Assembly: GCA_029851415.1 (NCBI GenBank)
Contig: CM056743.1
Location: 119,380,305-119,444,304 of the forward strand
Direction of reading: 5' to 3'
DNA: 64,000 bases
From: Eretmocerus hayati
Lineage: Eukaryota; Arthropoda; Insecta; Hymenoptera; Aphelinidae
Shown: positions 20,760 to 32,434 of the stretch, one piece after another
Position numbering within the stretch: the first letter of the stretch is position 1
How the letters are laid out: each line of letters begins with the position of its first letter
The notes under the pieces: model-generated
What the model saw: the letters and a program-made list of their open reading frames with translations, nothing else
The model's database searches: none
Told to the model about the DNA's origin: nothing
Made by a program: the position numbers and the translations under genes

Positions 20760-21860
20760 TGAGCACAAAGTTGGAGAAATTAATCACTATTTGTAATTTT
20801 TGGTCACGACTTCAGCATTACACTCAAGATCACTGATAGTATTCACCATTATCACAGAAAAAAATTTTTGGTGAAAAATTTGTGGTATCACTAATAATAC
20901 TGAAGAAAACTTGGGTCCTTGGTAACTCTAACCATTTACACTGATAAAATTTGTCCAACGCGGTATTTATTGCTGTTTCACAGATCATAACCCAACCATT
21001 ATCACTGAAAAATTCACGGATTCACTCATAAATTTCGTCGAATTTTCACTGTTTTACCTGGTTTTCCCGCTGATCATACATTCCCGAATAGTATCGAAAA
21101 CTCACCGATTCACTAACCATTTCGATCAATTTTTCTTGTTTTCATTATTTCTACACTCATCATTTCTTATAAATATTTTTTTCTTCGAAAATCACTATTT
21201 CACTGGTCGTTTCTATGGACTTTTTACTGGTTTCATAAAACCACACTGGGAATTCACTAATTTCACTGAAACATTATGTTAAGTCACACTAATACGGTGG
21301 ATTAGCCCTAACCATTATCCATTCACAAAATTCATTAATTTTTCACTGTTTTTTTGGATTCGTCATATACTTCCGAAAAGCACTGGAAAATTCACTGGTT
21401 CACGCCCCAAAAAAGGTTTCATTTATATGAAATAATAACATAAAAAATCATATATAAATTTACACTGTTTTTATGCTGATTTATCCACCTTTTTTGAATC
21501 ACCGTTGTTCCACTAACTATACACCACCCATTAGCACTGGAAAACTCACTGATACAATCATCATTTTCATCACATAACAACCGCTCACCCCACTCACACA
21601 TCTCCGAATAGTACTGAAAAAAAAAAAAAAAAAAAAAAAAACACACATTGATTCGTTCCCTAGAAAAAAATATATATAAAAAAAAAAAAATTATTCATAT
21701 ATATATCAATTTCACTGTTTTTCGGCGGATTTATCCACCATTTGCATCATCGTTGTTCCACTAATAATACACCACCCATTTGCACTGAAAAAGTCACTTA
21801 TACAATCCTCATTTCCATCAAATTATCACTGTTTTCATTAATGTCAATCGCGCATAACTA
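20760..21860. repeat. CACTG-rich degenerate repeats in PLE 3' noncoding region
   Basis: Between the (TG)n tract and the stop codon the PLE carries about 1.1 kb of sequence punctuated by TCACTG or CACTGG every few dozen bases. Larger similar blocks are also present: CCACTAACTATACACCACCC near 21513 and CCACTAATAATACACCACCC near 21759, each followed by a TTAGCACTGG- or TTTGCACTGA-type word. It looks like an internally duplicated 3' UTR. The same block is present in copies 2 and 3 and, inverted, at 34608-35700. Confidence 0.6.
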
Positions 21861-21932
21861 TTCCTGAAATATTGCAAAATAAGAAGGTGGAGGCTGGGCT
21901 AGTATGATGTGTTGAGTTGAGGTATAATTCTT

Positions 21933-24605
21933 TCACCCTTTAAATTTCATCTGTTTCTGAAAATCTATGAAGAAATTCTTGTACAAAGAATTCAACTTTT
22001 TTGTGTCTTCTCTGATATTCAAACTATCTCTCTCTAATTGGATTCGGAACATCTCAGAGATCAGACGTTTGTTATAATGTTGTTCTGTGTCAAGAATTCT
22101 TGGGTTTTCCCAATCGAATTCGTGTCCATCCTCGAGTCTGTGGAGTGTGAGAACATTGGGCTGTTGGGAACGGTTATTGATATTATTCCTGTGTTGCGAA
22201 ATCCTCTTTTTTAGGAACTGTTTGGTTTGTCCGATATAGCTCTTTGGGCACTCTAGACAGTTCAATTGGTAAACTACATGTGTTTTTTCTTTGTGATCAA
22301 TTCTATCTTTCCCCAATCTGATAAATCTATTGAACTTGTTGTTAGACTTGAAAATAGTCAGTATGTCGTGTTTAGAAAGGATTCTCTTGATCTTTTCCGA
22401 AAAATCTTTAATGAAAGGAATCACAACTTTGGTTTCTCGACTGAAAAATATGTTTTGCACGTTTTGCTGAAGATTGACGTCTTGTTGATGAAGTTCATCG
22501 TGCCTTATTTTATGAGATCGAATGGAGACATGTTTGGCAATAAATTTCAGGGGGTAACTATTCTTCAGCAATAGATCTTTGATTTTAATGAGATTTTTTG
22601 CGTGGAATTTTTGGTGAGCTAGTTTAATGCCTCTGTCAACAAGATTGTATACTGTCGCTTTTTTTTGAGCTATGGGATTGTGAGCATTAAAATTCAGGTA
22701 TGTCGAGCTTTGAGTTGGTTTTTGATACCAATCAGTAATCAAGGTGCCATTGTCATTTATCATTAGCATGTCCAAAAAGGGCAGCTTGTGATCTTTCTCT
22801 ATCTCAATAGTGAATTTCAGGTTCATGTTGTATTTGTTAAATTCGTTAACAAAGTTGTCGATTTGATTTTCCGGTATAATAGCAAAGATATCGTCTACGA
22901 ATCTGTTGAAAATGATGGGTTCCCATTTGTATTTATCGTGAATAGATCGTAAGCATTCTACTTCAGCGTCTTCTAAGACAAGATCACAGACTATAGGAGA
23001 TAGTGGGAGACCCATTGATGCCCCGAGAATTTGTCTATAGAATTCATTGTCAAATTGAATGTATGCATTTTCAAAGACTAGTGTTATAGCTTCCATGAAT
23101 TCTTGTTGGTTCAAGGGAGTGTGATTTTCGATATCATTCCAACGCTTATCAATTGCTTTGAGAATAAGTTCGAGTGAAATATTGGTGAACATCGATTCAA
23201 CGTCCAGTTTAACAAAAATCCAACCTTGTGGGATGATGATATCCTTGTTTTTTTGCTTGAAAGACCAACTATCCTTGACGTGGCTCTTGGGCTTCTGACA
23301 GCCTCGTGTGATTGCTGTTTTGAGTAATTTTGAGAGTTCATGTAATGGAGAACCAATTGCGGAAACTATAATTCGAAGAGGGAAGTTTTCCTTGTGTGTT
23401 TTGACTAACCCATACGCCCTCGCAACATTTTTGTTGTCTACATCAATGTTGATTTTGTTATTCCTCATTTTCTCTTTCCTACTTCTAGAATCTGTTTGGC
23501 TCGGATTCACCTTCTGAATGAAATTTTTAATACTCTTGGTGATTGTGGGTAAGGGATTTCGGTGAACTTTTTCATAATATCTTGTGTCCCGGAGGTTGTC
23601 TTTCATCCTGTTAACATAATCATCTTTGTATATCAGAACTGTTTTATTCCCTTTGTCCGATTTTGTAATTAGGATATCGGGATTATCCGAGATGAATTTA
23701 CTCGTGAGTTTCTTGTTCATCTCAATCACGCGTTCTTGTTCTGTGATAGGTGTTTTATCTGGGTTGTAGTGATATGCAAATTTCAAAATTTTATTCCTTA
23801 TCACATTCCTCTCTTGTGCGTCAATATCGAAATAAATATTGGGATTGTACGGATTTATTGTATTTTCTATGTTTTTGAGAATGTCAAGAATATCAGTTCT
23901 CGTTGGTCTTATTGCTTGATTGTACTTATCACCCAAACTGAGAATTGAAGCTACTTCAGACGGTATTGGAGTATTGGTCAAATTTTCTATGTTAGATTTG
24001 AATTTATTCATTTCAACATCTTGATGATGTCCTAAATGTGCAGTGAAAGAATCCACATGCTCATTATGCTCGTGTAGCCTTGATTTGAAGTTCTTCGTCG
24101 AATTGAACTCAAGTTTCTGATCTAATTTTTTTCTTAAATTATTTCTATGGAAAAACAATTTGTTGTTATAAAATATTTCGAAAGTAGTAAATAACTCATT
24201 GTCTATGTGAAAAATTTCTTGAGCAATCCTATGAGTGTCCGACACAATTTTGTCCAATTGAAAATGCAATTCCTTCAACTCTAATTTGAACACTTTAGTT
24301 TGTAATTTCTCACTCTCTGCATTCAAAATTTTCCTATTTCTGACACTTCGTATGTTCACAGAATCGAAAATAGAAACGAATTTATTCAGATGAGGAGGGA
24401 AAATGTTGCAATTCCTACATCTCAAAGAAAACCTAATTTGTTCTCTAACTTTCACTTCATCCTTTTTGAGTCTGATGAAATTCGTGAAAAGAGCAAAACC
24501 TCTATCATCAAGCCCATTTCGCATAAAGAATAAGATTTTGGAAGTAGATAGATATTGATGGTGTCTTAGAGTGTTAATGAGTGTGTTTGGATGGGTCATG
24601 ATCAT
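21933..24605 (-). CDS. Penelope-type reverse transcriptase/GIY-YIG protein, copy 1 (890 aa)
   Basis: An uninterrupted 890-codon frame; the ATG at 24605 is followed by another at codon 3. The N-terminal 300 residues are a charged, helix-rich region. RT region: SDKGNKTVLIYKDDY, YGLVKTHKENFPLRIIVS (about 398-415), KLDVESMFTNI motif A (about 466), GASMGLPLSPIVCDLVLED motif B, NRFVDDIFAII motif C (about 570), and LPFLDMLM. A linker follows, then the GIY-YIG endonuclease at about 775-860 (VVYQLNCLECPKSYIGQTKQ, R-I-S-Q-H). The length and domain order are those of canonical Penelope. All catalytic motifs are intact, so this copy could be active. It copies the element RNA and nicks target DNA in the nucleus. 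Confidence 0.95.
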   Translation of the reverse strand: MIMTHPNTLINTLRHHQYLSTSKILFFMRNGLDDRGFALFTNFIRLKKDEVKVREQIRFSLRCRNCNIFPPHLNKFVSIFDSVNIRSVRNRKILNAESEKLQTKVFKLELKELHFQLDKIVSDTHRIAQEIFHIDNELFTTFEIFYNNKLFFHRNNLRKKLDQKLEFNSTKNFKSRLHEHNEHVDSFTAHLGHHQDVEMNKFKSNIENLTNTPIPSEVASILSLGDKYNQAIRPTRTDILDILKNIENTINPYNPNIYFDIDAQERNVIRNKILKFAYHYNPDKTPITEQERVIEMNKKLTSKFISDNPDILITKSDKGNKTVLIYKDDYVNRMKDNLRDTRYYEKVHRNPLPTITKSIKNFIQKVNPSQTDSRSRKEKMRNNKINIDVDNKNVARAYGLVKTHKENFPLRIIVSAIGSPLHELSKLLKTAITRGCQKPKSHVKDSWSFKQKNKDIIIPQGWIFVKLDVESMFTNISLELILKAIDKRWNDIENHTPLNQQEFMEAITLVFENAYIQFDNEFYRQILGASMGLPLSPIVCDLVLEDAEVECLRSIHDKYKWEPIIFNRFVDDIFAIIPENQIDNFVNEFNKYNMNLKFTIEIEKDHKLPFLDMLMINDNGTLITDWYQKPTQSSTYLNFNAHNPIAQKKATVYNLVDRGIKLAHQKFHAKNLIKIKDLLLKNSYPLKFIAKHVSIRSHKIRHDELHQQDVNLQQNVQNIFFSRETKVVIPFIKDFSEKIKRILSKHDILTIFKSNNKFNRFIRLGKDRIDHKEKTHVVYQLNCLECPKSYIGQTKQFLKKRISQHRNNINNRSQQPNVLTLHRLEDGHEFDWENPRILDTEQHYNKRLISEMFRIQLERDSLNIREDTKKLNSLYKNFFIDFQKQMKFKG

Positions 24606-24801
24606 TGGATACTTATCTACGATGATTGGTGGGAACTTAGCAAATTAAAACAAAAAGGCAAATGACTTTCAATTTCAGTCAAAATATCTCCCTTCACAAG
24701 ATTCTCATAAGATCTTGCGGTAGATGCCCAATTCTACATTCAAGCCTAGGATTGATCCAGTATTTGATTTTTTTGACTCTAATGTCCAGGAGCAAGGCAA
24801 T
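24606..24801 (-). promoter_or_regulatory. PLE 5' leader / pseudo-LTR junction, copy 1 to copy 2
   Basis: About 200 bp separate the ATG from the junction with the terminal region of the next copy. By PLE precedent the tandem pseudo-LTR holds the promoter, but no specific promoter element can be picked out. Confidence 0.4.
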
Positions 24802-24860
24802 CGATTTCGAGACTCTAATGCTTTCTTTGGACCAATGCAATATTATCTTACGAAAACAAC

Positions 24861-24891
24861 GTTTCGGACATCTGACTATGCCCTTCTTCAG
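24861..24891 (-). ncRNA. Hammerhead ribozyme core, PLE family 2, copy 2
   Basis: Same core as at 19623-19653 (CTGAAGA, wobble-containing stem, GAAAC). It lies upstream of the copy 1 coding region on the minus strand, the position expected for 5' processing of the transcript. Confidence 0.55.
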
Positions 24892-24902
24892 GTTAAAAAT
24901 AA

Positions 24903-24940
<38 letters not shown>

Positions 24941-25399
24941 AACTAATGTAGGGATGAATGGTTGGAATAAGTAAGTTTAAATGACTAAGACTTATCGACG
25001 CAGCTGCGGTGTTCTGTGATCCCCTCTATGATGGAACCTGGTGCAAATCTCGATCGTCATGGACCCGCAGGGACTTCCTTGATGATCAGCCACGTGACCA
25101 ACAGGTCGATTGATGTATCAATGCACAGATTCACTCACAAGGTTTTGATCAATTTACACCGAACTGCACCACTGTTTGTATAGATAATGCACCAAATTCT
25201 GTGATTAGTGCGCGATTTGTGTTCGGCTAAATGTATAGTGTACGAGAAAGGAAAATAAATATATAAAAAATCGGCTGAGATTGGCGTGAGAGAGATTTGT
25301 CTAAGATTCGTTCCCTTCAAGCGACGGGTTCGAACTGATTTGGTTATGGGATGGTGTTAAGTGCTGTTGCTGGGTTGAATGAGATGTTTGTGTATATGA

Positions 25400-25430
<31 letters not shown>

Positions 25431-26863
25431 TGAGAATATTTAGAAACAAGTGGGGTTACTCTGACAAATCTTATAAATTTGAGGAAAAAATTTTTGTTCG
25501 AACTAGACTTCTAATGCATAAATAGCGCATATGTGCTCAAGTTGAGGGGGGAGCGGACGTCGCGTTGGCGTCTCTGTGCTCATAAAAATTTAAAGGTCCT
25601 ACAGTGCCCGTGCTACTCCATTCATAAATTCGTCACTTTTATTATTTTGCTTCGAGAGATTTCTAATGCTCCTCCTGAATAGTCAAGACGTTGGGCTACT
25701 GATGTTTCATTATAACGTGTGGGGGGAGATTCTATAGCAAGACATTTTTCTGTTAGACATTTTTCTGTTATCGTTGGAGTTTCTATAAGGATTGGGATCG
25801 AGAGTTGCAAGTATGCCAAGTGCTATTTAAAAAAAAAAAAATTTTTTGCACGAGAATGATACTAAATCGGCAACTATTCCGTGTGATTTCTCTTACAACT
25901 TCCACAATAATGAAGGGGAGGGGGGAAGTTCAATGCGAGTCTCGCACTCGTTTTACCGGTGTCTCCGATAACGCAGTCAAATGTGGACCGAGGGTCAGGC
26001 GGTGAGCACAAAGTTGGAGAAATTAATCACTATTTGTAATTTTTGGTCACGACTTCAGCATTACACTCAAGATCACTGATAGTATTCACCATTATCACAG
26101 AAAAAAAAAATTTTTGGTGAAAAATTTGTGGTATCACTAATAATACTGAAGAAAACTTGGTTCCTTGGTAACTCTAACCATTTACACTGATAAAATTTGT
26201 CCAACGCGGTATTTATTGCTGTTTCACAGATCATAACCCAACCATTATCACTGAAAAATTCACGGATTCACTCATAAATTTCGTCGAATTTTCACTGTTT
26301 TACCTGGTTTTCCCGCTGATCATACATTCCCGAATAGTATCGAAAACTCACCGATTCACTAACCATTTCGATCAATTTTTCTTGTTTTCATTATTTCTAC
26401 ACTCATCATTTCTTATAAATATTTTTTTCTTCGAAAATCACTATTTCACTGGTCGTTTCTATGGACTTTTTACTGGTTTCATAAAACCACACTGGGAATT
26501 CACTAATTTCACTGAAACATTATGTTAAGTCACACTAATACGGTGGATTAGCCCTAACCATTATCCATTCACAAAATTCATTAATTTTTCACTGTTTTTT
26601 TTGGATTCGTCATATACTTCCGAAAAGCACTGGAAAATTCACTGGTTCACGCCCCAAAAAAGGTTTCATTTATATAAAATAATAACATAAAAAATCATAT
26701 ATAAATTTACACTGTTTTTATGCTGATTTATCCACCTTTTTTGAATCACCGTTGTTCCACTAACTATACACCACCCATTAGCACTGGAAAACTCACTGAT
26801 ACAATCATCATTTTCATCACATAACAACCGCTCACCCCACTCACACATCTCCGAATAGTACTG

Positions 26864-26902
<39 letters not shown>

Positions 26903-27189
26903 ACATTGATTCGTTCCCTAGAAAAAAATATATATAAAAAAAAAAAATTATTCATATATATATCAATTTCACTGTTTTTCGGCGGATTTATCCACCATTT
27001 GCATCATCGTTGTTCCACTAATAATACACCACCCATTTGCACTGAAAAAGTCACTTATACAATCCTCATTTCCATCAAATTATCACTGTTTTCATTAATG
27101 TCAATCGCGCATAACTATTCCTGAAATATTGCAAAATAAGAAGGTGGAGGCTGGGCTAGTATGATGTGTTGAGTTGAGGTATAATTCTT

Positions 27190-29862
27190 TCACCCTTTAA
27201 ATTTCATCTGTTTCTGAAAATCTATGAAGAAATTCTTGTACAAAGAATTCAACTTTTTTGTGTCTTCTCTGATATTCAAACTATCTCTCTCTAATTGGAT
27301 TCGGAACATCTCAGAGATCAGACGTTTGTTATAATGTTGTTCTGTGTCAAGAATTCTTGGGTTTTCCCAATCGAATTCGTGTCCATCCTCGAGTCTGTGG
27401 AGTGTGAGAACATTGGGCTGTTGGGAACGGTTATTGATATTATTCCTGTGTTGCGAAATCCTCTTTTTTAGGAACTGTTTGGTTTGTCCGATATAGCTCT
27501 TTGGGCACTCTAGACAGTTCAATTGGTAAACTACATGTGTTTTTTCTTTGTGATCAATTCTATCTTTCCCCAATCTGATAAATCTATTGAACTTGTTGTT
27601 AGACTTGAAAATAGTCAGTATGTCGTGTTTAGAAAGGATTCTCTTGATCTTTTCCGAAAAATCTTTAATGAAAGGAATCACAACTTTGGTTTCTCGACTG
27701 AAAAATATGTTTTGCACGTTTTGCTGAAGATTGACGTCTTGTTGATGAAGTTCATCGTGCCTTATTTTATGAGATCGAATGGAGACATGTTTGGCAATAA
27801 ATTTCAGGGGGTAACTATTCTTCAGCAATAGATCTTTGATTTTAATGAGATTTTTTGCGTGGAATTTTTGGTGAGCTAGTTTAATGCCTCTGTCAACAAG
27901 ATTGTATACTGTCGCTTTTTTTTGAGCTATGGGATTGTGAGCATTAAAATTCAGGTATGTCGAGCTTTGAGTTGGTTTTTGATACCAATCAGTAATCAAG
28001 GTGCCATTGTCATTTATCATTAGCATGTCCAAAAAGGGCAGCTTGTGATCTTTCTCTATCTCAATAGTGAATTTCAGGTTCATGTTGTATTTGTTAAATT
28101 CGTTAACAAAGTTGTCGATTTGATTTTCCGGTATAATAGCAAAGATATCGTCTACGAATCTGTTGAAAATGATGGGTTCCCATTTGTATTTATCGTGAAT
28201 AGATCGTAAGCATTCTACTTCAGCGTCTTCTAAGACAAGATCACAGACTATAGGAGATAGTGGGAGACCCATTGATGCCCCGAGAATTTGTCTATAGAAT
28301 TCATTGTCAAATTGAATGTATGCATTTTCAAAGACTAGTGTTATAGCTTCCATGAATTCTTGTTGGTTCAAGGGAGTGTGATTTTCGATATCATTCCAAC
28401 GCTTATCAATTGCTTTGAGAATAAGTTCGAGTGAAATATTGGTGAACATCGATTCAACGTCCAGTTTAACAAAAATCCAACCTTGTGGGATGATGATATC
28501 CTTGTTTTTTTGCTTGAAAGACCAACTATCCTTGACGTGGCTCTTGGGCTTCTGACAGCCTCGTGTGATTGCTGTTTTGAGTAATTTTGAGAGTTCATGT
28601 AATGGAGAACCAATTGCGGAAACTATAATTCGAAGAGGGAAGTTTTCCTTGTGTGTTTTGACTAACCCATACGCCCTCGCAACATTTTTGTTGTCTACAT
28701 CAATGTTGATTTTGTTATTCCTCATTTTCTCTTTCCTACTTCTAGAATCTGTTTGGCTCGGATTCACCTTCTGAATGAAATTTTTAATACTCTTGGTGAT
28801 TGTGGGTAAGGGATTTCGGTGAACTTTTTCATAATATCTTGTGTCCCGGAGGTTGTCTTTCATCCTGTTAACATAATCATCTTTGTATATCAGAACTGTT
28901 TTATTCCCTTTGTCCGATTTTGTAATTAGGATATCGGGATTATCCGAGATGAATTTACTCGTGAGTTTCTTGTTCATCTCAATCACGCGTTCTTGTTCTG
29001 TGATAGGTGTTTTATCTGGGTTGTAGTGATATGCAAATTTCAAAATTTTATTCCTTATCACATTCCTCTCTTGTGCGTCAATATCGAAATAAATATTGGG
29101 ATTGTACGGATTTATTGTATTTTCTATGTTTTTGAGAATGTCAAGAATATCAGTTCTCGTTGGTCTTATTGCTTGATTGTACTTATCACCCAAACTGAGA
29201 ATTGAAGCTACTTCAGACGGTATTGGAGTATTGGTCAAATTTTCTATGTTAGATTTGAATTTATTCATTTCAACATCTTGATGATGTCCTAAATGTGCAG
29301 TGAAAGAATCCACATGCTCATTATGCTCGTGTAGCCTTGATTTGAAGTTCTTCGTCAAATTGAACTCAAGTTTCTGATCTAATTTTTTTCTTAAATTATT
29401 TCTATGGAAAAACAATTTGTTGTTATAAAATATTTCGAAAGTAGTAAATAACTCATTGTCTATGTGAAAAATTTCTTGAGCAATCCTATGAGTGTCCGAC
29501 ACAATTTTGTCCAATTGAAAATGCAATTCCTTCAACTCTAATTTGAACACTTTAGTTTGTAATTTCTCACTCTCTGCATTCAAAATTTTCCTATTTCTGA
29601 CACTTCGTATGTTCACAGAATCGAAAATAGAAACGAATTTATTCAGATGAGGAGGGAAAATGTTGCAATTCCTACATCTCAAAGAAAACCTAATTTGTTC
29701 TCTAACTTTCACTTCATCCTTTTTGAGTCTGATGAAATTCGTGAAAAGAGCAAAACCTCTATCATCAAGCCCATTTCGCATAAAGAATAAGATTTTGGAA
29801 GTAGATAGATATTGATGGTGTCTTAGAGTGTTAATGAGTGTGTTTGGATGGGTCATGATCAT
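27190..29862 (-). CDS. Penelope-type reverse transcriptase/GIY-YIG protein, copy 2 (890 aa)
   Basis: Full-length frame with the same domains and catalytic motifs as copy 1. The only difference I found at the protein level is Ser to Leu in the EFN(S/L)TKN stretch in the N-terminal region. Flanked by the same leader and 3' region. Also potentially active. Confidence 0.95.
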   Translation of the reverse strand: MIMTHPNTLINTLRHHQYLSTSKILFFMRNGLDDRGFALFTNFIRLKKDEVKVREQIRFSLRCRNCNIFPPHLNKFVSIFDSVNIRSVRNRKILNAESEKLQTKVFKLELKELHFQLDKIVSDTHRIAQEIFHIDNELFTTFEIFYNNKLFFHRNNLRKKLDQKLEFNLTKNFKSRLHEHNEHVDSFTAHLGHHQDVEMNKFKSNIENLTNTPIPSEVASILSLGDKYNQAIRPTRTDILDILKNIENTINPYNPNIYFDIDAQERNVIRNKILKFAYHYNPDKTPITEQERVIEMNKKLTSKFISDNPDILITKSDKGNKTVLIYKDDYVNRMKDNLRDTRYYEKVHRNPLPTITKSIKNFIQKVNPSQTDSRSRKEKMRNNKINIDVDNKNVARAYGLVKTHKENFPLRIIVSAIGSPLHELSKLLKTAITRGCQKPKSHVKDSWSFKQKNKDIIIPQGWIFVKLDVESMFTNISLELILKAIDKRWNDIENHTPLNQQEFMEAITLVFENAYIQFDNEFYRQILGASMGLPLSPIVCDLVLEDAEVECLRSIHDKYKWEPIIFNRFVDDIFAIIPENQIDNFVNEFNKYNMNLKFTIEIEKDHKLPFLDMLMINDNGTLITDWYQKPTQSSTYLNFNAHNPIAQKKATVYNLVDRGIKLAHQKFHAKNLIKIKDLLLKNSYPLKFIAKHVSIRSHKIRHDELHQQDVNLQQNVQNIFFSRETKVVIPFIKDFSEKIKRILSKHDILTIFKSNNKFNRFIRLGKDRIDHKEKTHVVYQLNCLECPKSYIGQTKQFLKKRISQHRNNINNRSQQPNVLTLHRLEDGHEFDWENPRILDTEQHYNKRLISEMFRIQLERDSLNIREDTKKLNSLYKNFFIDFQKQMKFKG

Positions 29863-30117
29863 TGGATACTTATCTACGATGATTGGTGGGAACTTAGCAA
29901 ATTAAAACAAAAAGGCAAATGACTTTCAATTTCAGTCAAAATATCTCCCTTCACAAGATTCTCATAAGATCTTGCGGTAGATGCCCAATTCTACATTCAA
30001 GCCTAGGATTGATCCAGTATTTGATTTTTTTGACTCTAATGTCCAGGAGCAAGGCAATCGATTTCGAGACTCTAATGCTTTCTTTGGACCACTGCAATAT
30101 TATCTTACGAAAACAAC

Positions 30118-30148
30118 GTTTCGGACATCTGACTATGCCCTTCTTCAG
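30118..30148 (-). ncRNA. Hammerhead ribozyme core, PLE family 2, copy 3
   Basis: Third occurrence of the CTGAAGA / GAAAC core, upstream of copy 2 on the minus strand. Confidence 0.55.
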
Positions 30149-30646
30149 GTTAAAAATAATATATATATATATATATATATATCTATCAACTAATGTAGGG
30201 ATGAATGGTTGGAATAAGTAAGTTTAAATGACTAAGACTTATCGACGCAGCTGCGGTGTTCTGTGATCCCCTCTATGATGGAACCTGGTGCAAATCTCGA
30301 TCGTCATGGACCCGCAGGGACTTCCTTGATGATCAGCCACGTGACCAACAGGTCGATTGATGTATCAATGCACAGATTCACTCACAAGGTTTTGATCAAT
30401 TTACACCGAACTGCACCACTGTTTGTATAGATAATGCACCAAATTCTGTGATTAGTGCGCGATTTGTGTTCGGCTAAATGTATAGTGTACGAGAAAGGAA
30501 AATAAATATATAAAAAATCGGCTGAGATTGGCGTGAGAGAGATTTGTCTAAGATTCGTTCCCTTCAAGCGACGGGTTCGAACTGATTTGGTTATGGGATG
30601 GTGTTAAGTGCTGTTGCTGGGTTGAATGAGATGTTTGTGTATATGA

Positions 30647-30679
<33 letters not shown>

Positions 30680-32434
30680 TGAGAATATTTAGAAACAAGT
30701 GGGGTTACTCTGACAAATCTTATAAATTTGAGGAAAAAATTTTTGTTCGAACTAGACTTCTAATGCATAAATAGCGCATATGTGCTCAAGTTGAGGGGGG
30801 AGCGGACGTCGCGTTGGCGTCTCTGTGCTCATAAAAATTTAAAGGTCCTACAGTGCCCGTGCTACTCCATTCATAAATTCGTCACTTTTATTATTTTGCT
30901 TCGAGAGATTTCTAATGCTCCTCCTGAATAGTCAAGACGTTGGGCTACTGATGTTTCATTATAACGTGTGGGGGGAGATTCTATAGCAAGACATTTTTCT
31001 GTTAGACATTTTTCTGTTATCGTTGGAGTTTCTATAAGGATTGGGATCGAGAGTTGCAAGTATGCCAAGTGCTATTTAAAAAAAAAAAAATTTTTTGCAC
31101 GAGAATGATACTAAATCGGCAACTATTCCGTGTGATTTCTCTTACAACTTCCACAATAATGAAGGGGAGGGGGGAAGTTCAATGCGAGTCTCGCACTCGT
31201 TTTACCGGTGTCTCCGATAACGCAGTCAAATGTGGACCGAGGGTCAGGCGGTGAGCACAAAGTTGGAGAAATTAATCACTATTTGTAATTTTTGGTCACG
31301 ACTTCAGCATTACACTCAAGATCACTGATAGTATTCACCATTATCACAGAAAAAAAAAATTTTTGGTGAAAAATTTGTGGTATCACTAATAATACTGAAG
31401 AAAACTTGGTTCCTTGGTAACTCTAACCATTTACACTGATAAAATTTGTCCAACGCGGTATTTATTGCTGTTTCACAGATCATAACCCAACCATTATCAC
31501 TGAAAAATTCACGGATTCACTCATAAATTTCGTCGAATTTTCACTGTTTTACCTGGTTTTCCCGCTGATCATACATTCCCGAATAGTATCGAAAACTCAC
31601 CGATTCACTAACCATTTCGATCAATTTTTCTTGTTTTCATTATTTCTACACTCATCATTTCTTATAAATATTTTTTTCTTCGAAAATCACTATTTCACTG
31701 GTCGTTTCTATGGACTTTTTACTGGTTTCATAAAACCACACTGGGAATCCACTAATTTCACTGAAACATTATGTTAAGTCACACTAATACGGTGGATTAG
31801 CCCTAACCATTATCCATTCACAAAATTCATTAATTTTTCACTGTTTTTTTTGGATTCGTCATATACTTCCGAAAAGCACTGGAAAATTCACTGGTTCACG
31901 CCCCAAAAAAGGTTTCATTTATATAAAATAATAACATAAAAAATCATATATAAATTTACACTGTTTTTATGCTGATTTATCCACCTTTTTTGAATCACCG
32001 TTGTTCCACTAACTATACACCACCCATTAGCACTGGAAAACTCACTGATACAATCATCATTTTCATCACATAACAACCGCTCACCCCACTCACACATCTC
32101 CGAATAGTACTGAAAAAAAAAAAAAAAAAAAACAAAAAAAAAAAAACACATTGATTCGTTCCCTAGAAAAAAATATATATAAAAAAAAAAAATTATTCAT
32201 ATATATATCAATTTCACTGTTTTTCGGCGGATTTATCCACCATTTGCATCATCGTTGTTCCACTAATAATACACCACCCATTTGCACTGAAAAAGTCACT
32301 TATACAATCCTCATTTCCATCAAATTATCACTGTTTTCATTAATGTCAATCGCGCATAACTATTCCTGAAATATTGCAAAATAAGAAGGTGGAGGCTGGG
32401 CTAGTATGATGTGTTGAGTTGAGGTATAATTCTT

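Noticed and set aside
22266..22574. 102-codon plus-strand ORF opposite the PLE gene, present in all copies
   Set aside because: Lies entirely antisense to the GIY-YIG coding region and is a frame shadow.
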